Below are positions 32,523-44,517 of a stretch of 64,000 nt of DNA, in pieces. This stretch comes from Collybiopsis luxurians FD-317 M1. Its lineage: Eukaryota; Basidiomycota; Agaricomycetes; Agaricales; Omphalotaceae. A program made the position numbers and the translations under genes. Position 1 is the stretch's first letter; the number at the start of each line of letters is the position of its first letter. A model generated the notes under the pieces. That model worked only from the letters and a program-made list of their open reading frames with translations. It made no database searches and was not told the origin of the DNA. The DNA lies in contig KN834799.1 in NCBI GenBank assembly GCA_000827265.1, positions 122,475 to 186,474 of the forward strand, in the 5' to 3' direction.

Positions 32523-34482
32523 TTAGTAGCCCCACAATTTCTTTTCCACGTAGCGTAAGGGAGGATATGTGATGGCGGTGAATGCAAACGCCAGCTCAAA
32601 ACCTTCGTTTGAGCATCTTTAGCAAAGCAGTGTTGAAAGATTCAAAGGTAGGTCCTCACCAATATCACCGCCAAATTCTGGATCACCAATCATGCGTCCG
32701 ATAATTCCAATGTACCATACTTGAGCCATTCCAAGGACGGTGCCTGCCACCCCGCATCCCAAAGCCAGGAAACTTGCAACCCCGAGAGGAAGTTTTCTCC
32801 AGTTGTTAAAATCGTCGGGAACGTAGTTGGACCATTTGCCATGGCGAAATATCAGGTGCTCCTCGATGAGGACGGCCGAGAAAATGGCTACCCAATAGGA
32901 CAGAATGACAAGGAAAGTGCTTAACCATTCTTCAAAGTGACTTGCGCCAACGATTGCTAGAACGATGTAGATGGCACTTCCAATTAGTACGATAACGATA
33001 CGGGGCATCGCTTGGGCGTAGGGATGTAAATTCTGTCGACTTGGTTAAACACGGGACAAAAACTAAAGTTCAGTTTCAACACATGCCTGGAAGGTTAAAG
33101 CAAGAGAGTACATGTTAGGGATGTTGTTCGCTACGACACTGAGCGCTATCAGTACCAATAAGAAGGAGCCAAAACCGCCCATCGGTCCAGCAAGACCAGC
33201 ACCCAAAAGACCACCTATGGAGTTGTCATTGAAAGCATCTTTCCATGTTGACTTTTGGTTGAAAGTGGTCATTGCTGCGGCACCCAAACACTGGACAAGG
33301 ATGAGAGGTACGTTCAGTCCCAGGTACGTCGAGAAGAAGATTTTGTACGAGGACATGTCTTCAGGCATGCGAACGGTATAGTCCGCAGCATAAGTTGCCC
33401 ATCCAAGCGAATATCCAGCTGCAACAGTCATAAGCATGGATATGGCGTTTGACCAGGTTAAAGTAAACTTACCCACTGTGGCGCCAAAAGATAGGACGTT
33501 GCCGGCTTCGACACTTCCTGAATTACCAAAGTCGCTCTCGGTGAACCTTGCAATCTGACCAAGGTATATGAAGAATATGATTGCAACCTGTAACCCCTCA
33601 CGTAAACGGATGAAGAGATAACGGAATGACCAACACGAACGGGGACCCAAGAGTACTGCTCATACAGATACACGAAGCGATAACCCATAAACGAAACTGC
33701 AATGGTACCAACTGCAATGACTACAACACCGGCTGCGACTGGAATTTGGTGCGACGTGCTCGCAGCGCGTAGAGTTTGAACGCCTACAATGGAATTCACA
33801 ATCGACCAACCGACAGTTGCAATGCAGTTTAAGACAACAGGAAGCTGTGCGGTGGCGTATCCAAAGGAAAATCGCGACAACGTGAGCTGTCGGAGACCGA
33901 GTTTGGCTCCCCAAGGGGATAAGTACGCGACCGGGAGGGTGCAAAGCAAGTTAAAGAAGATGATAGTTAGAGCGGCTTCCTTGAAATGCAGGGAAAAAAT
34001 GGACTGGGATAGGGTACCGAGAGCGAATGTTGAAATCTAAATGGGTTTGTTGTATTTCAATCCGAACCCGAATACTGATAATTACCCACCGTCATGTTTA
34101 CTGCTAACCACATCCAGAACGGTGCCAAAGGAGCTAATGGAAAGATTACTTAAGTGGATTTGCACCAGACGGAACTGGCGGAAGCCACTCACAAGTCTGC
34201 GTCCGCTGATCTGGCGGTACGCGCTCGATCCCACGAGCCTCAACTCCATACTTGTCCAAAAACTCCACAATGTGCCAGAGCGCGGCAAACTTGGACCGAG
34301 GGACATTATCGTCCAGGTCCTCCAGAGCTTGAGCCTCATTAATGCTATTCGCAGGATGATTGGTTAGCGAAGGACACGAAGACCAAAATACTTACTTACA
34401 GTAGCTGAGGCTGCGTTGCCTTTTCCAAGTCCTCCTTCGTCACAGACGCATTAGAAGACAATGTTCTATCAATGTTGGCCAT
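32523..34482 (-). CDS. NCS1 nucleobase permease, copy D (identical to B)
   Basis: All ORFs match those of copy B at an offset of 5,668 bp, so the predicted protein is the same as B's. If the duplication is real, the locus makes a double dose of B. If it is an assembly echo, this gene does not exist as a separate locus. Orientation and spacing to its neighbours are as for B. Confidence 0.88.
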
Positions 34483-35344
34483 ATTAGGAAGGTAGGACGA
34501 TTATGATTTAGAAAGGCTCCTGCAAGAGCAACACTTTATTTGCAGTAGTAGCCCTTTTGAATTGGTTTCGCTCTGTTCTCTGACTATATCGGCCGTGGAT
34601 GCAATGGATTTTTTGTGTGAGTCCCTAGGATTCTTCGACGGCTGAATTCCAGACTTCCCGTAGGTGGGTTACACGGTGCAATCTTATACAGCTATATATA
34701 TTGACGCCCTTGGCTAATTTGATGTTCTTGCACATAAGCTTACACGGATTCAGGCTATCTACGCCGGTGACGGCCGAAAGTTCTCTTGACCAGGCTGGAC
34801 TAAAATATGCTGATAAATAACGTCCGGCACATGAGCAAGGACAGTCGTAATCATTACAGTCTCCCATTGGGCGTCCTTCCTTCGGGATGTGCCTCTGCAT
34901 CTTCATTCAAATTTTCTTATCACGTCTCGCAATGCGCTCTTTCGGTCACCTTGATTCACACTTGTTCAGAGACAAAGGACTATATTCGGATTAGAATGGA
35001 AACCAATGGGTCTTACATCTGGCCTAGCGTCCCAGTTTGCGCCAAAGAGATCATGTGGGCGTACGCTTGTGGGTATGAAGGACTATAGACCGGAAATTAT
35101 CCTTTTATGCTAAAGCCGGGCGCTCGTACTTAGATGCCTTTCTTTTCCTACGATTTGCTGTTATTTTTACTTTCTCGCTGCGTTAGCTAATTTCTGATTA
35201 AACTGTTTTAATAAACAATACTTATGGCCATGTCTTTGGAAGTAAAAATGTTCAGTCACTGAAGAGAAGGCTCGATTGTGAGTCCGGCGCGATAACATTG
35301 ATTTCTTGAATCTTTATCTTCGTATCATATAACATCATACACAA
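34483..35344. other. D/E spacer, identical to the B/C spacer
   Basis: A counterpart of 28,815-29,676 at +5,668, carrying the 2OG internal scrap (34,986-35,046) and the F-box 3'-UTR scrap (35,051-35,230). In the ancestral three-gene array this was the B/E spacer. Confidence 0.85.
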
Positions 35345-37313
35345 TTAGTAGCCCCACCATTTCTTTTCCACGTAGCGTAAGGGAGGGTAGGTAACGGCAG
35401 TGAATGCAAACGCCAGTTCAAAACCTTCGTTTGATCATTAGCAAAGCACCTTTTAAAGATCCAAAGGCCAGCCCTCACCGATATCACCACCAAATTCTGG
35501 GTCACCAATCAGGCGTCCAATGATCCCAACGTACCATACTTGAGCCATTCCAAGGACAGCGCCTGCCACCCCACATCCCAAAGCCAGGAAACTGGCAACG
35601 CCGAGAGGAAGTTTTCTCCAGTTGTTAAAATCGTCGGGGATGTAGTTGGACCATTTGCCGTGGCGAAATATCAAGTGCTCCTCGATTAGAATGGCAGAGA
35701 AAATGGCTAGCCAGTAGGAAAGGACGACAAGGAAAGTGCTTAACCATTCTTCAAAGTGACTTGCACCAACGATTGCTAAAACGACGTAGATGACACTTCC
35801 AATAACTACGATCACGATACGGGGTATTGCTTGGGCGTAGGGATGGAAGTTCTGGCGACATTAAGTAAACAGTGGACACGGCATAAAAGTTCAGTTTAAA
35901 CACTTACTTGGAAGGTTAAAGCCAGAGAATACACATTGAGGATGTTGCCCGCTACGACACTGAGTGCCATAAGCACCAATAAGAAGGAGCCGAAACCGCC
36001 CATCGGTCCAGCAAGACCAGCACCCAAAAGACCACCTATGGAGTTGTCGTTGAAAGCATCTTCCCATGTTGTCTTTTGGTTGAAAGTGGTCATTGCTGCA
36101 GCGCTCAAGCATTGGGTAAAGATAAGAGGGATATTCAAGCCCAGATACGTCGAGAAGAAGATTTTGTATGAGGACATGTCTTCAGGCATGCGAACAGTAT
36201 AGTCGGCAGCATAAGTTGTCCATCCAAGCACATATCCAGCTGTAATACTCGTAAGGACAGATATGACGCCTGACAAGGTTAAGGTACCCATAAACTTACC
36301 CACTGCTGCGCCAAAAGATAGGACGTTGCCAGCTTCGACACTTCCTGAACCACCAAAGTCGCTCTCAGTGAATCTTGCAATCTGACCAAGGTATATGAAG
36401 AATATAATTGCAACCTAGAACCCCTCACATAAACGGATGAGGAGATAACGGGATGACAAACACGAACAGGGACCCAACAGTACTGCTCATACAGATGTAC
36501 GAAGCGATAACCCATAAATGAAACTGCGATGGCACCAACTGCAATGACTACAATACCTGCCGCGACTGGGATTTGGTGCGACGTGCTCGCAGCGCGTAGA
36601 GTTTGAACGCCTACAATGGAACCCACAACCGACCAACCGACCGTTGCAATGCAGTTTAAGGCGATAGGAACCTGTGCGGTGGCGTATCCGAAGGAAAATC
36701 GCGACAAGGTGAGTTGTCGAAGACCGAGTTTGGCTCCCCAGGTGGAAAAGTATGCGACCGGGAGGGTGCAGAGCAAGTTGAAGAAGGTGATAGTTAGAGC
36801 GGATTCTTTGAAACCTAAAAAGAAAATGGGTTTGGATAGGACACCGACAGCGAATGTCGAAATCTGAATGGGTATATTTTGTTCAATCCCGAGCCTGAAG
36901 CCGGATGATCACAACATACCGTCATGTTTGCTGCTAACCACATCCAGAACGGTGCCCATGGAGCTGATGGAAAGATTACTTAAATGGATTTGGGACCAAA
37001 TTGAACCGGCGGAATCCACTCACAAGTGTGCGTCCGCTGATCTGGCGGTACGCGCTCAATCCCACGAGCCTCAACTCCATATTTGTCCAAAATCCGCACG
37101 ATGTGCCAAAGTGCAGCAAACTTGGACCGAGGAACACTATCATCCAGGTCCTCCAGAGCCTGACCCTCATTAACGCTAACCGCAAGATGATTGGTTAGCC
37201 AAGAACACGAAGAGCAAAATGCTTACTGACAGCACCGGAGGCAGCGTCGCCTTTTCCAAGTCTTCCTTCGCTACCGACGCAGTTAAGAATGATTTTCTAT
37301 CGATGTCGGCCAT
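35345..37313 (-). CDS. NCS1 nucleobase permease, copy E
   Basis: The promoter-side end member of the array, adjacent to the 2OG oxygenase. It reads from MADIDRKSFLTASVAKEDLE through SPWAPFWMWLAANMT, RFSFGYATAQVPIALNC, SFMGYRFVHLYEQYCWVP and PMGGFGSFLLVLMALS to the shared C-terminus. It carries a tryptophan before APFWMW, where A and B have leucine; tryptophan is the commoner residue there in this family as I recall it. Intron 1 has a GTCAGT donor. Exon 5 ends TTTGGCGCAGCAGTGG, and the following intron has a small insertion relative to A. No frame break was found. It served as the recombination partner of A, as shown by the E-like tail of C. Confidence 0.9.
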
Positions 37314-38042
37314 GGTAGGAAGGTGGGGGATTATTATGAAGATTTAGAACGGTTCCTGTAAGGGGAAAAATGGGACCACGGATGACAGAAGCGACACTTT
37401 GTTTGTCCGAATAGCAACTCTCTTCAATCGGTCTGGCTCTGTTCTCTGGCTATAGCGACCCTGGATGCGACGGATTTTGTGGATGAGCTCCTCGAGGACA
37501 AATTCCAAACTCCTCGTAAGTGGGTTCCTATCTTATATACACTTACAGCTATATATTGACATCCTTGGCTAGAATTTACGTGCTCGCACCTCCGAAGTAG
37601 AAGAGGGCTTTGAGGGGAAATTAAAAAGATCGGGGTATGCACCGGGAGCAGCATTCAGCGGTGACAGCCCAAAGCGTTCTTGATCATGACCAGGTAGAAG
37701 ATTATTGATAAAAAGCGCCCACGTGAACAAGGACCAACTTAATCATTACAGCCCTTCCCATTGGGCACCCTTTCTTCGGGCTGCCTCCGCATCTTCAATT
37801 AGATTTTCTTATCTCTCTTTCAGTCAGTTTATGTATCCTTGTTCCGATAGAAGCCAGGATTCTTATCGCTGGTTGTACTAATAGAGAGCACGTTCAATTC
37901 CCAGTGTTGACATTATTCCCTGCACACGCAATTGACATTAGAAACTCTGTTTATCTATGAGGACTGTAGCACACTTCATGTACAGATGTGTAAATATGAC
38001 CAGTATCGATAAGGGTAGTATCTACAAACCACACCTTCTGAC
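37314..38042. other. Permease E upstream region and 2OG 3' flank
   Basis: About 730 bp between the permease E start and the oxygenase stop. Homologous sequence occurs upstream of A and B, so this is the ancestral arrangement from which the spacers were copied. It should hold the permease promoter and the oxygenase terminator. No ORF longer than 76 codons and no recognisable factor-binding site could be assigned. Confidence 0.6.
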
Positions 38043-39626
38043 TCAGTGACCATATGTCTCCGCCAGTTTGGCTTTCACGTATTCACCCGCTGTGATAACC
38101 TCATATTGAAGAGGTCGCTCTGGGGAAACACATCCTGGGATAGGCTGTATTCGCATTAGATTGGGAACCAGTGTAAACATAAGGAACTTACATCTAGCCT
38201 GGCGTCCCAGTTCGCACCAAAGAATAACGGTATAGAGTACCGTTGCTGCCCACTTCTATTGATAGCACGGTGTACGGTAGACTTGAAGATTCCATCTGAG
38301 TGAATAGAGAGCGGTAAGAATCGGTGCAGTTGCGTATCGACATGGAACTCACTTGTCCAGCGAGTAAATTGATCACCTAGGCTGCAACTCAAAGTAAGCA
38401 AGCAATATTTATACCGAACACGATTTCAGACTTCACGACAAAAGTCCCTATTCAGAAACAAAGGGTATGAGAATGAGAGCATATAAGGGGAGGGTGGATT
38501 AGGATTCACCGGGTATAGGCGGAGCATCAATCCATTCTTTTTGAGAATTGAGCACTTGTAACGCTTGTTTACCAGGTTCCTGCCAGAGGATCGTAAAGCA
38601 CTTGAGCGGCCATGAGTGAGCAGATCAGTATCTTGTATTGTAAGATGTGATTACCTCCCAGCTTGGAAGAATGCTATAAGCGTGAACACGTAGGAGGCTA
38701 GGGGGATCTTACTCCGTATGAGCTCCAATACCAATGACCCGGTCACCTACATGTCCTTCTTGAGGCGGATAAAATAGTGTACGCATCAAAGCAGTAGCAT
38801 TGTTGGTCTAACACGAAGTTCAGTCTTTAATATTCTAACGTTTTGACAAAACAAACCTTTTCCTCGAAGAAATCGGCTTCGAGATCAAGTGCAAGTGCAA
38901 ACAAGGGTAACAGCCGTTTCCCAACTTGGTACACTGCGTGACTAGCATGGATGCTATGTCAGGACTTGTAATTGTCGCAGAAGAATATCAATTCTTAACT
39001 AATAACGAAGAGCCGCCTCTCGGAAGGCAGGAAGTTCTTCAGGCCAAGTGTTGCGCCCTACACCTCCAGCTTCTGCGTCGTTAACGAGGGGATCCAATGG
39101 CTCCCCGACCATTTCAAAGCCCTCCTGAAGATCACCTTTATTATTGGGATCATTGTTGCCACTAAGTAAAGCTGAGTATCCCATCCGATTCGGAGTAGTT
39201 TTGTTGCTAATCTGCAGCCAGCTGTAAATGCGAATTTTAAATGGTCATTCAAGGTGGCTTGACTTTCCTTGAGTTTGTCCTGCAAAGGCAGAGCAAAAAA
39301 TTCCTTGGATTGTTCTAGAAACTCTTCAACGAGGGTATCGGATACACCGTGGTGCTGGACTACGCGTCAATAATAAGAGAGGAGATAAGGGCATCAAAGG
39401 TGTATGTTCCAAGTACCGTAGAAGAAACCGACATCGATACATGCGTGACGAATTTCCAAGGCTAAGGCGCGTTGGACTGCGGAATCTCTGCTGGTGTAAT
39501 TTGTGAGATCACTAGCACGAGAGTTAGCAATGAATGAATGTGTAATTAAGGGTCATCTACGTACATTATTGGAATGCTTTGAAAGGATGTCCGAGCCATT
39601 TCTGCACTTTCAATTAATGTTGACAT
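38043..39626 (-). CDS. 2-oxoglutarate/Fe(II)-dependent oxygenase (isopenicillin-N-synthase-like)
   Basis: Non-heme iron oxygenase that couples 2-oxoglutarate decarboxylation to substrate oxidation; its substrate is unknown. It starts MSTLIESAEMARTSFQSIPI and has the N-terminal DIOX block (IDLTNY ... EIRHACIDVGFFYVQHHGVS), then GYSALLSGNNDPNNKGDLQE. The iron ligands are His and Asp of AHTD and His of TVHRA; the 2OG-binding Arg and Ser are in RYSIPLFFG. It ends KAKLAETYGH. The Asp of HTD is completed by a 7-nt microexon at 38,655-38,661 (HTD-WE-CFTILWQ). Exon 1 is 39,565-39,626 and exon 2 is 39,417-39,511. The intron between KLKESQ and ISNKTTPNR has no in-phase GT-AG solution; a GC-AG intron or a frameshift is required. 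It is adjacent to the permeases and was partly copied with them. A thymine-7-hydroxylase-like role is possible but unproven. Confidence 0.85.
38655..38661 (-). other. Seven-nucleotide microexon in the 2OG oxygenase
   Basis: On the minus strand CTGGGAG is flanked by AAG before and GTAATC after. Joining GA + CTGGGAG + TGC gives Asp-Trp-Glu-Cys, restoring the conserved HTDxECFTIL block. Without it the frame is lost and the iron ligand Asp is not encoded correctly. Confidence 0.75.
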
Positions 39627-41620
39627 GATGGTATGAGTACGAGTTGTGAAAGCTGTTTCACAGTTTGACGCCAAGTACTGCACGTGGACAATATCGTGGG
39701 CTAAAGGCCCGAGCTAAAATATCCGCATGGGAGTTTGCTGTGATCGACTTCGACCAACTTGCTAATAAAAGCAACTATTTACCGCCAAAAAGAAAAGTTA
39801 TGTTTGGAGTTAACAACTAGGGAGATACCCGAATCACGGATATGACAGCTGAGGAATACAGCGGCTCTCCGTCTCGAGTGTCATATAAAGATATCTCAAC
39901 AACGATTTAAAACTTTCAAACTTTGAGCCTGTCGGCAGTAACGGAAAATGATACATTCTTCTAAAAATCAGTTTTTCTTTCAAGTGACCTGATGTGACCG
40001 AGTGCCCGAGCGGCGAGCGCCGTCACTTGCCGTGACATGCACTGAAATACTGACCTAACATACAGTAAGACCTGCCTTTTGTGTAACATTCTATACATAT
40101 CAGCCATATATTGAGGAGGATCAAAATGTTGCTCTCGGGACCAAAAAGGGGGGAAAAGCAACAAAAACGCTAACCCCACGGTTGCGCCCAAAATCCAAGC
40201 GCGCTGCAGCGTGTTATCACGGATGATAGGGCGCTTATTGCAAATAATAATTGTCGCTCTGAATAACTGATTAATTGAAGTGGAAGCATAAATATGACAT
40301 CGACTGAAAGTCGGATCAATTTCGGTTACTGGACACGCTCTAAGCTAGTAATTCTTTCATTGATGGTAGTCATGTTGAGCCACGATCAGCTAGCACTTAG
40401 TTAAATAAATCTTGAATCCGGACTTGATTAGCCCGAATCCAGCTATCCAGATTCCTGGAGTCCCGGTGTTGAGCACTTGATAACACCGCGTAAGTAGGCA
40501 CTCCTGACAATCTACGAAATCAAGACGAAATCTTCATGTTCTGACATGAAATCTAGAATATAGGGCTTGATATGGATCGCTTCATTGAGCCTTCAGCTTC
40601 ACTGGTGGCCTTTGGCCACTCCAAGTCTCCTTCAAATGCAGTGAGGAAGCGGCGAAGTTAACTTAATCCGAGGGCCAGGTAAGTTCACATATAAAGTGCT
40701 AAAGCGAATTAGACCTACTGAACACTGTGAAGGATTTGTTGATCCCTTCGTTGGCAACTAGACCGGTTAACTCCTTCAAGTTGGGGTAAACTTCCAACTA
40801 AATGTTCCGGAAGTTAGTAGCGATGAGAAGTCTGACTACAAATTGAGTCATAATTGTTCTTAGAAAGTACCTAGTGAATGCGAGATACAATTGACATAGC
40901 AGCTGAGGTGATGTCGTGGATGATAAACTACTGATACTGTACTTAGTAGCACTCCTCATGGGAGTTTGCGGCCCCAGATTGACTCCAAATTGTACCTGAG
41001 TGTACTTATAGCAATATCTCATTGTTTTCGAATTTCAAACTCAGTGAAATCTTGCCACTCACTGAGAAATGATCCTCGGGCATTCCAAAGTTCCGGACTC
41101 AAACGATTATCGTCAGATTTATTCAAGCTTTTGAATGTTTATATAATCCTGTTGACGAGCTGACGGCTGTGGAACGAAGAAAGGTTGTATTACATGGCGC
41201 AGTCCAAGACCTGAACGCCGGATTTCTCAGGAATGGAATCCGGTTCGGATAAAGCTGTTTCTATTGGACATGGAGTGACGTAGTAGTTTTGAGTAGTAGG
41301 GTCTATCGGGCGAAGGTTTGAAGAGTTTCTAGAACCGCACTGCCCGGGAATGCTCATTTCATTCTGGGTGTCGTCTCGATGTCACGCGTCTAATGGCTGT
41401 TATCATCCATACAGGTTTTAACAGCGGTTAGAGTTCCCAAGCGAGTTACACTTCGATGTCAATAAGATTGTTTGTCTCAACCTGGGTCTATTATCTCACC
41501 CCTTATTGGATGCTGTGTAAACAATTGTTGTCCCGATCTATATAGGACTTTGCATTTGAGCCAGGCTTTCCGCCCCACCCTTTTTTGTCTTAGTAGTAAC
41601 TTCCGGATTGCAGAAGTAAT
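39627..41620. other. Intergenic region, no supported gene
   Basis: About 2 kb with normal CpG content. A 76-codon minus-strand ORF at 39,961-40,191 begins with a hydrophobic stretch (GLAFLLLFPPFW), but no splice partners or family resemblance were found. Other ORFs are short and overlap each other. It should contain the divergent promoters of the 2OG gene and the DUF6534 gene. Confidence 0.5.
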
Positions 41621-43154
41621 ATGGCCACAACTCCTCTTCCTGCAAACATCGAGGTAATGTGAGTAAGAGGCCATATCATCATTGAAGTTTCTTTTTTGAC
41701 TGCGCGTCCGCAAACATTCTTACATAATTTGTAGTGCCGGCCCACTGGTGAACACTTTAGGTTTTCAAATTAAGATACATTAAATAATGTATTCCAGCTT
41801 CTTGGGTATCTTTTCAACTGGGGTCTCTACGGTGCCCTCGCTGTTCAAGTTTGTAAGTATAAAATTACGAAGTGCTTTGGTCGACAAAGTTTAGCCTGAC
41901 AATTTAACAAAGACATATACTACATGTCCTTTCCTAAAGACAGGCTTGCGGTAAAGTGCCTGGTCATGGCTATTTTTGCAATAGAGACGGTGCAAACAAT
42001 TCTATGTGCCCATGATGCATTTGCTGCATATGCTTCAGGCTTTGGCAATCTTACAGCAGTAACCAGCTCTCACACGGAATGGTTCAATACTCCAATTCTA
42101 AGCGGTATAGGTGTTTGTTAATGCCACGTCGATGTTGTTCTACAAATATTAATTTGACCTCGGCTCAGTCAGCTGCACTGTACAGCTATTCTATGCATAC
42201 AGAATCTCGGTACTCTCCGGGACCAAAATTTGGAGCATCATTATAGCTGCAGTATGTACACAATGTATTACTGGGTTCCAAGCTCACCTTTCATTAAGAC
42301 TGCTATAACACAAGGCACCGCTGCTATTGTACAAGGCGTTCAAGATCATCTCATTACTGACTTCGCTCAGCTGCAGAAAGAGGCTTTTGCAAGTGATGTT
42401 GTAAGTGATTTTTGTTACTTATTCTCTTCTTTTGTCTGTGTGTGTGTTTGTGTTCTCTAAGCTCTCCGCGATACATATATAGGTCTGGGCTGTTGGGAGT
42501 GCTGTCTGCGATATCATGATTGCCTGTGTTATGAGTTATTACGTGAGTATACACTGAACAAATTTCTTACAATTTTTGATACAGTTTTTTGACTCTAATA
42601 ATGCTTAAAAAGCTGTCTCGGAAAGACACGGGATTTAAGCAAACGAGGGTATTGGTCCACAAGTTGGTGCGTTTGACTATTGAGACGGGAGCTTTGACAG
42701 GTGATACTCTCATCATTGTACCAAACACAAGGGCTTATTGTCACCTTACAGCTACATGTGCGACAGTATACATTGTACTGTTCATTGCACTTCCACATGT
42801 GCAATATTATCTTGCTGTTGGGTTGACTTTGGCAAAGCTCTACTCCAATACACTTCTTTTGATTTTCAACAGCCGTGTCAGAGTTATAGGCGGACGGGAT
42901 ACGAGCCAATCTACGGAGCTTATAGAATTACAGAGTAGTCAAGAGAGATCCAGATTCCAGAATATAAGGCGGACGTCAAACTTTAATGCCAATAATGTTG
43001 CTGTCCATGTTTCGAGGGAAATGATGGTAGATAATGTAGGTCATTTAAAATCCTCCGTGTTATCTAAATTAAACTGTTGCTCAAGCAGAATGACATACCA
43101 AATCCCAAGGTTTTTGCAAATGATACTGGAAAAGATTATGTAAATGTTGTGTAA
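41621..43154 (+). CDS. DUF6534-type seven-helix membrane protein
   Basis: An expanded Agaricomycete family of unknown function, with multiple membrane helices arranged rather like a seven-helix receptor. Joined exons read MATTPLPANIE, then YLFNWGLYGALAVQVYIYYM, FPKDRLAVKCLVMAIFAIET, VQTILCAHDAFAAYASGFGN, SGIVSCTVQLFYAYRISVLS, ITQGTAAIVQGVQ, VWAVGSAVCDIMIACVMSYY, RVLVHKLVRLTIETGALT, ATCATVYIVLFIALPHVQYY and LAKLYSNTLLLIFNSR, ending DYVNVV. The last helices and the LYSNTLLLIFNSR signature are typical of DUF6534. Introns are short. The phase around the second exon (about 41,731-41,760) and the start of the ITQGTAAI exon could not be fixed, so a small defect there is possible. No signal for localisation beyond the helices. 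Confidence 0.75.
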
Positions 43155-44517
43155 CTTAGGTGCCGGGTCTGGCAATTTTTGACCTATAGCCATCATGTTT
43201 TATGTATTCGTTTGTTGTATATGTCTCAGGAATTGAACAAAAACAGCTTTATAATGGACAAGTGTCAAGTCCAGTCATCGGTTCAGCAACGTGCCATTGC
43301 TGTAATACATCCTTCTGGAATTTGAATTTTCTTGATGCATAACACTGTCTGAACTCGGGTCTTCCTGGCATAGGGACTCGCGAACTAGTGTTGCCGCGGC
43401 TAAGCCGAAGGCCTTCTAGCTCAAAATTTAAATTAAATTTTTTTGCCTGATGGTAGTGTAAGGAACTTGCAAGAGTATCTGAAATGATGAAGGGACTCCA
43501 TGTAGATGTTTTCAAAAGAGACAGGGTATTGATATACATTCTTAGTGGATGAGCATTTGGTAAATACATCTGTGGAGGCCTGCTTGAGTCAAGCCACAGC
43601 TCCGATCAGTATTTCACACATACAACGTGAACTATGGGTTTTAACTTTATGATATTGCTAGAATAGAAAGGGCTTGAACATGGGAAACTTACAGTGCATA
43701 GTTTAAAACCACGAAAGATATCCTCGCACCAAAAAATGTAGTATTTAAATTAAGCTGGAGGGGCCTTCGGCTAAGCCGCGGCAATACCATCACGGACACT
43801 GCCTGTGGGCTGAACTTGACATCGTGCAGTAACGCATCATGCATATCTTTGCACAGTTTGTCAGTCAAGATTTGGTCGAAGTCAAAATGGGACCGCAATA
43901 ATTGTTGCAGATAAGTTGAAGGCCTTACCGCCTCAAAATCAATGTTTTCAAAAGAAACACTGTCATGCTGGTGATCTATGCACTTCATAGGCGAGCATGT
44001 TACAAATTCATTTTCGAAGACTAGCTTGAGCCGGGCTGCATCTCCAATCGATATTTCATAGATATCTCTTGGGTTTATTCCCGATTAGTCTAAAGATTTT
44101 GGTAGATTAGCTTACTTGTATGCCTTGAGAAAGGCTACAAGGCACACCCTCGCATTCAATGCCTGTGGCGAAGCCGCAGCAACACTAGATCATAATATTT
44201 TGAAAAAGGCTAGACATTGAATATTGTACAGTAAACAAGCTCATGTCCCAGCCGCAGAATGGTCGACCCATACCACTGTATGCTCAGCACGAATATTTCA
44301 GTTCAGATTCCTTTCGTTCATCCAGGGGTTTCGCCAAAGGGAAACATGTGCATAGGCAGCACAATGAGGAGTCGCCAGTACTTGATGAACTCAGCTAAAG
44401 GCATTTGAAAAGGATGTGCCCTATCCTGGAACTCGTCCTCACTTTATTCATATTAGTACCAAGTAAAATTACAGCAAGTACCATATTTGCAACAAATTTC
44501 CCGAAAGCCTTAATTCA
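43155..44517. other. Spacer with inverted-repeat element
   Basis: There is no supported gene between the DUF6534 gene and the adenylate-forming reductase 3' end. Two ORFs of about 100 codons (43,249-43,569 and 43,689-43,988, minus strand) cross or lie inside the inverted-repeat element and have no resemblance to known proteins. Confidence 0.5.
43385..44188. mobile_element. Candidate MITE-like element with CTAGTGTTGC ends
   Basis: The left end, CTAGTGTTGCCGCGGCTAAG (43,385), is mirrored at 44,161-44,188 by a sequence ending GCCGCAGCAACACTAG. A third, inverted copy of the GC-rich core, GGCCTTCGGCTAAGCCGCGG, lies at about 43,762-43,785 together with an AGCTTAATTTAAAT-like stretch that also mirrors the left end. 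The unit could be an 0.8-kb element or two nested 0.4-kb elements. CTAG is palindromic, so a CTAG target duplication cannot be told apart from terminal sequence. No transposase is encoded. Confidence 0.5.

Larger units (their letters stand above)
24177..35636. repeat. 5,668-bp segmental tandem duplication
   Basis: Sequence from about 24,177 reappears 5,668 bp downstream, and every ORF and all stretches compared by eye are identical between the two units. Unit 1 is about 24,177-29,844 and unit 2 about 29,845-35,512, with shared sequence running on to about 35,636. Both breakpoints lie in permease exon 7. Left of the repeat, copy A has private differences from C. Right of it, E diverges from C. 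Confidence 0.93.

Noticed and set aside
39961..40191. 76-codon minus-strand ORF with a hydrophobic N-terminus
   Set aside because: No homology recognised, no splice partners, and hydrophobic stretches of this length are common by chance.
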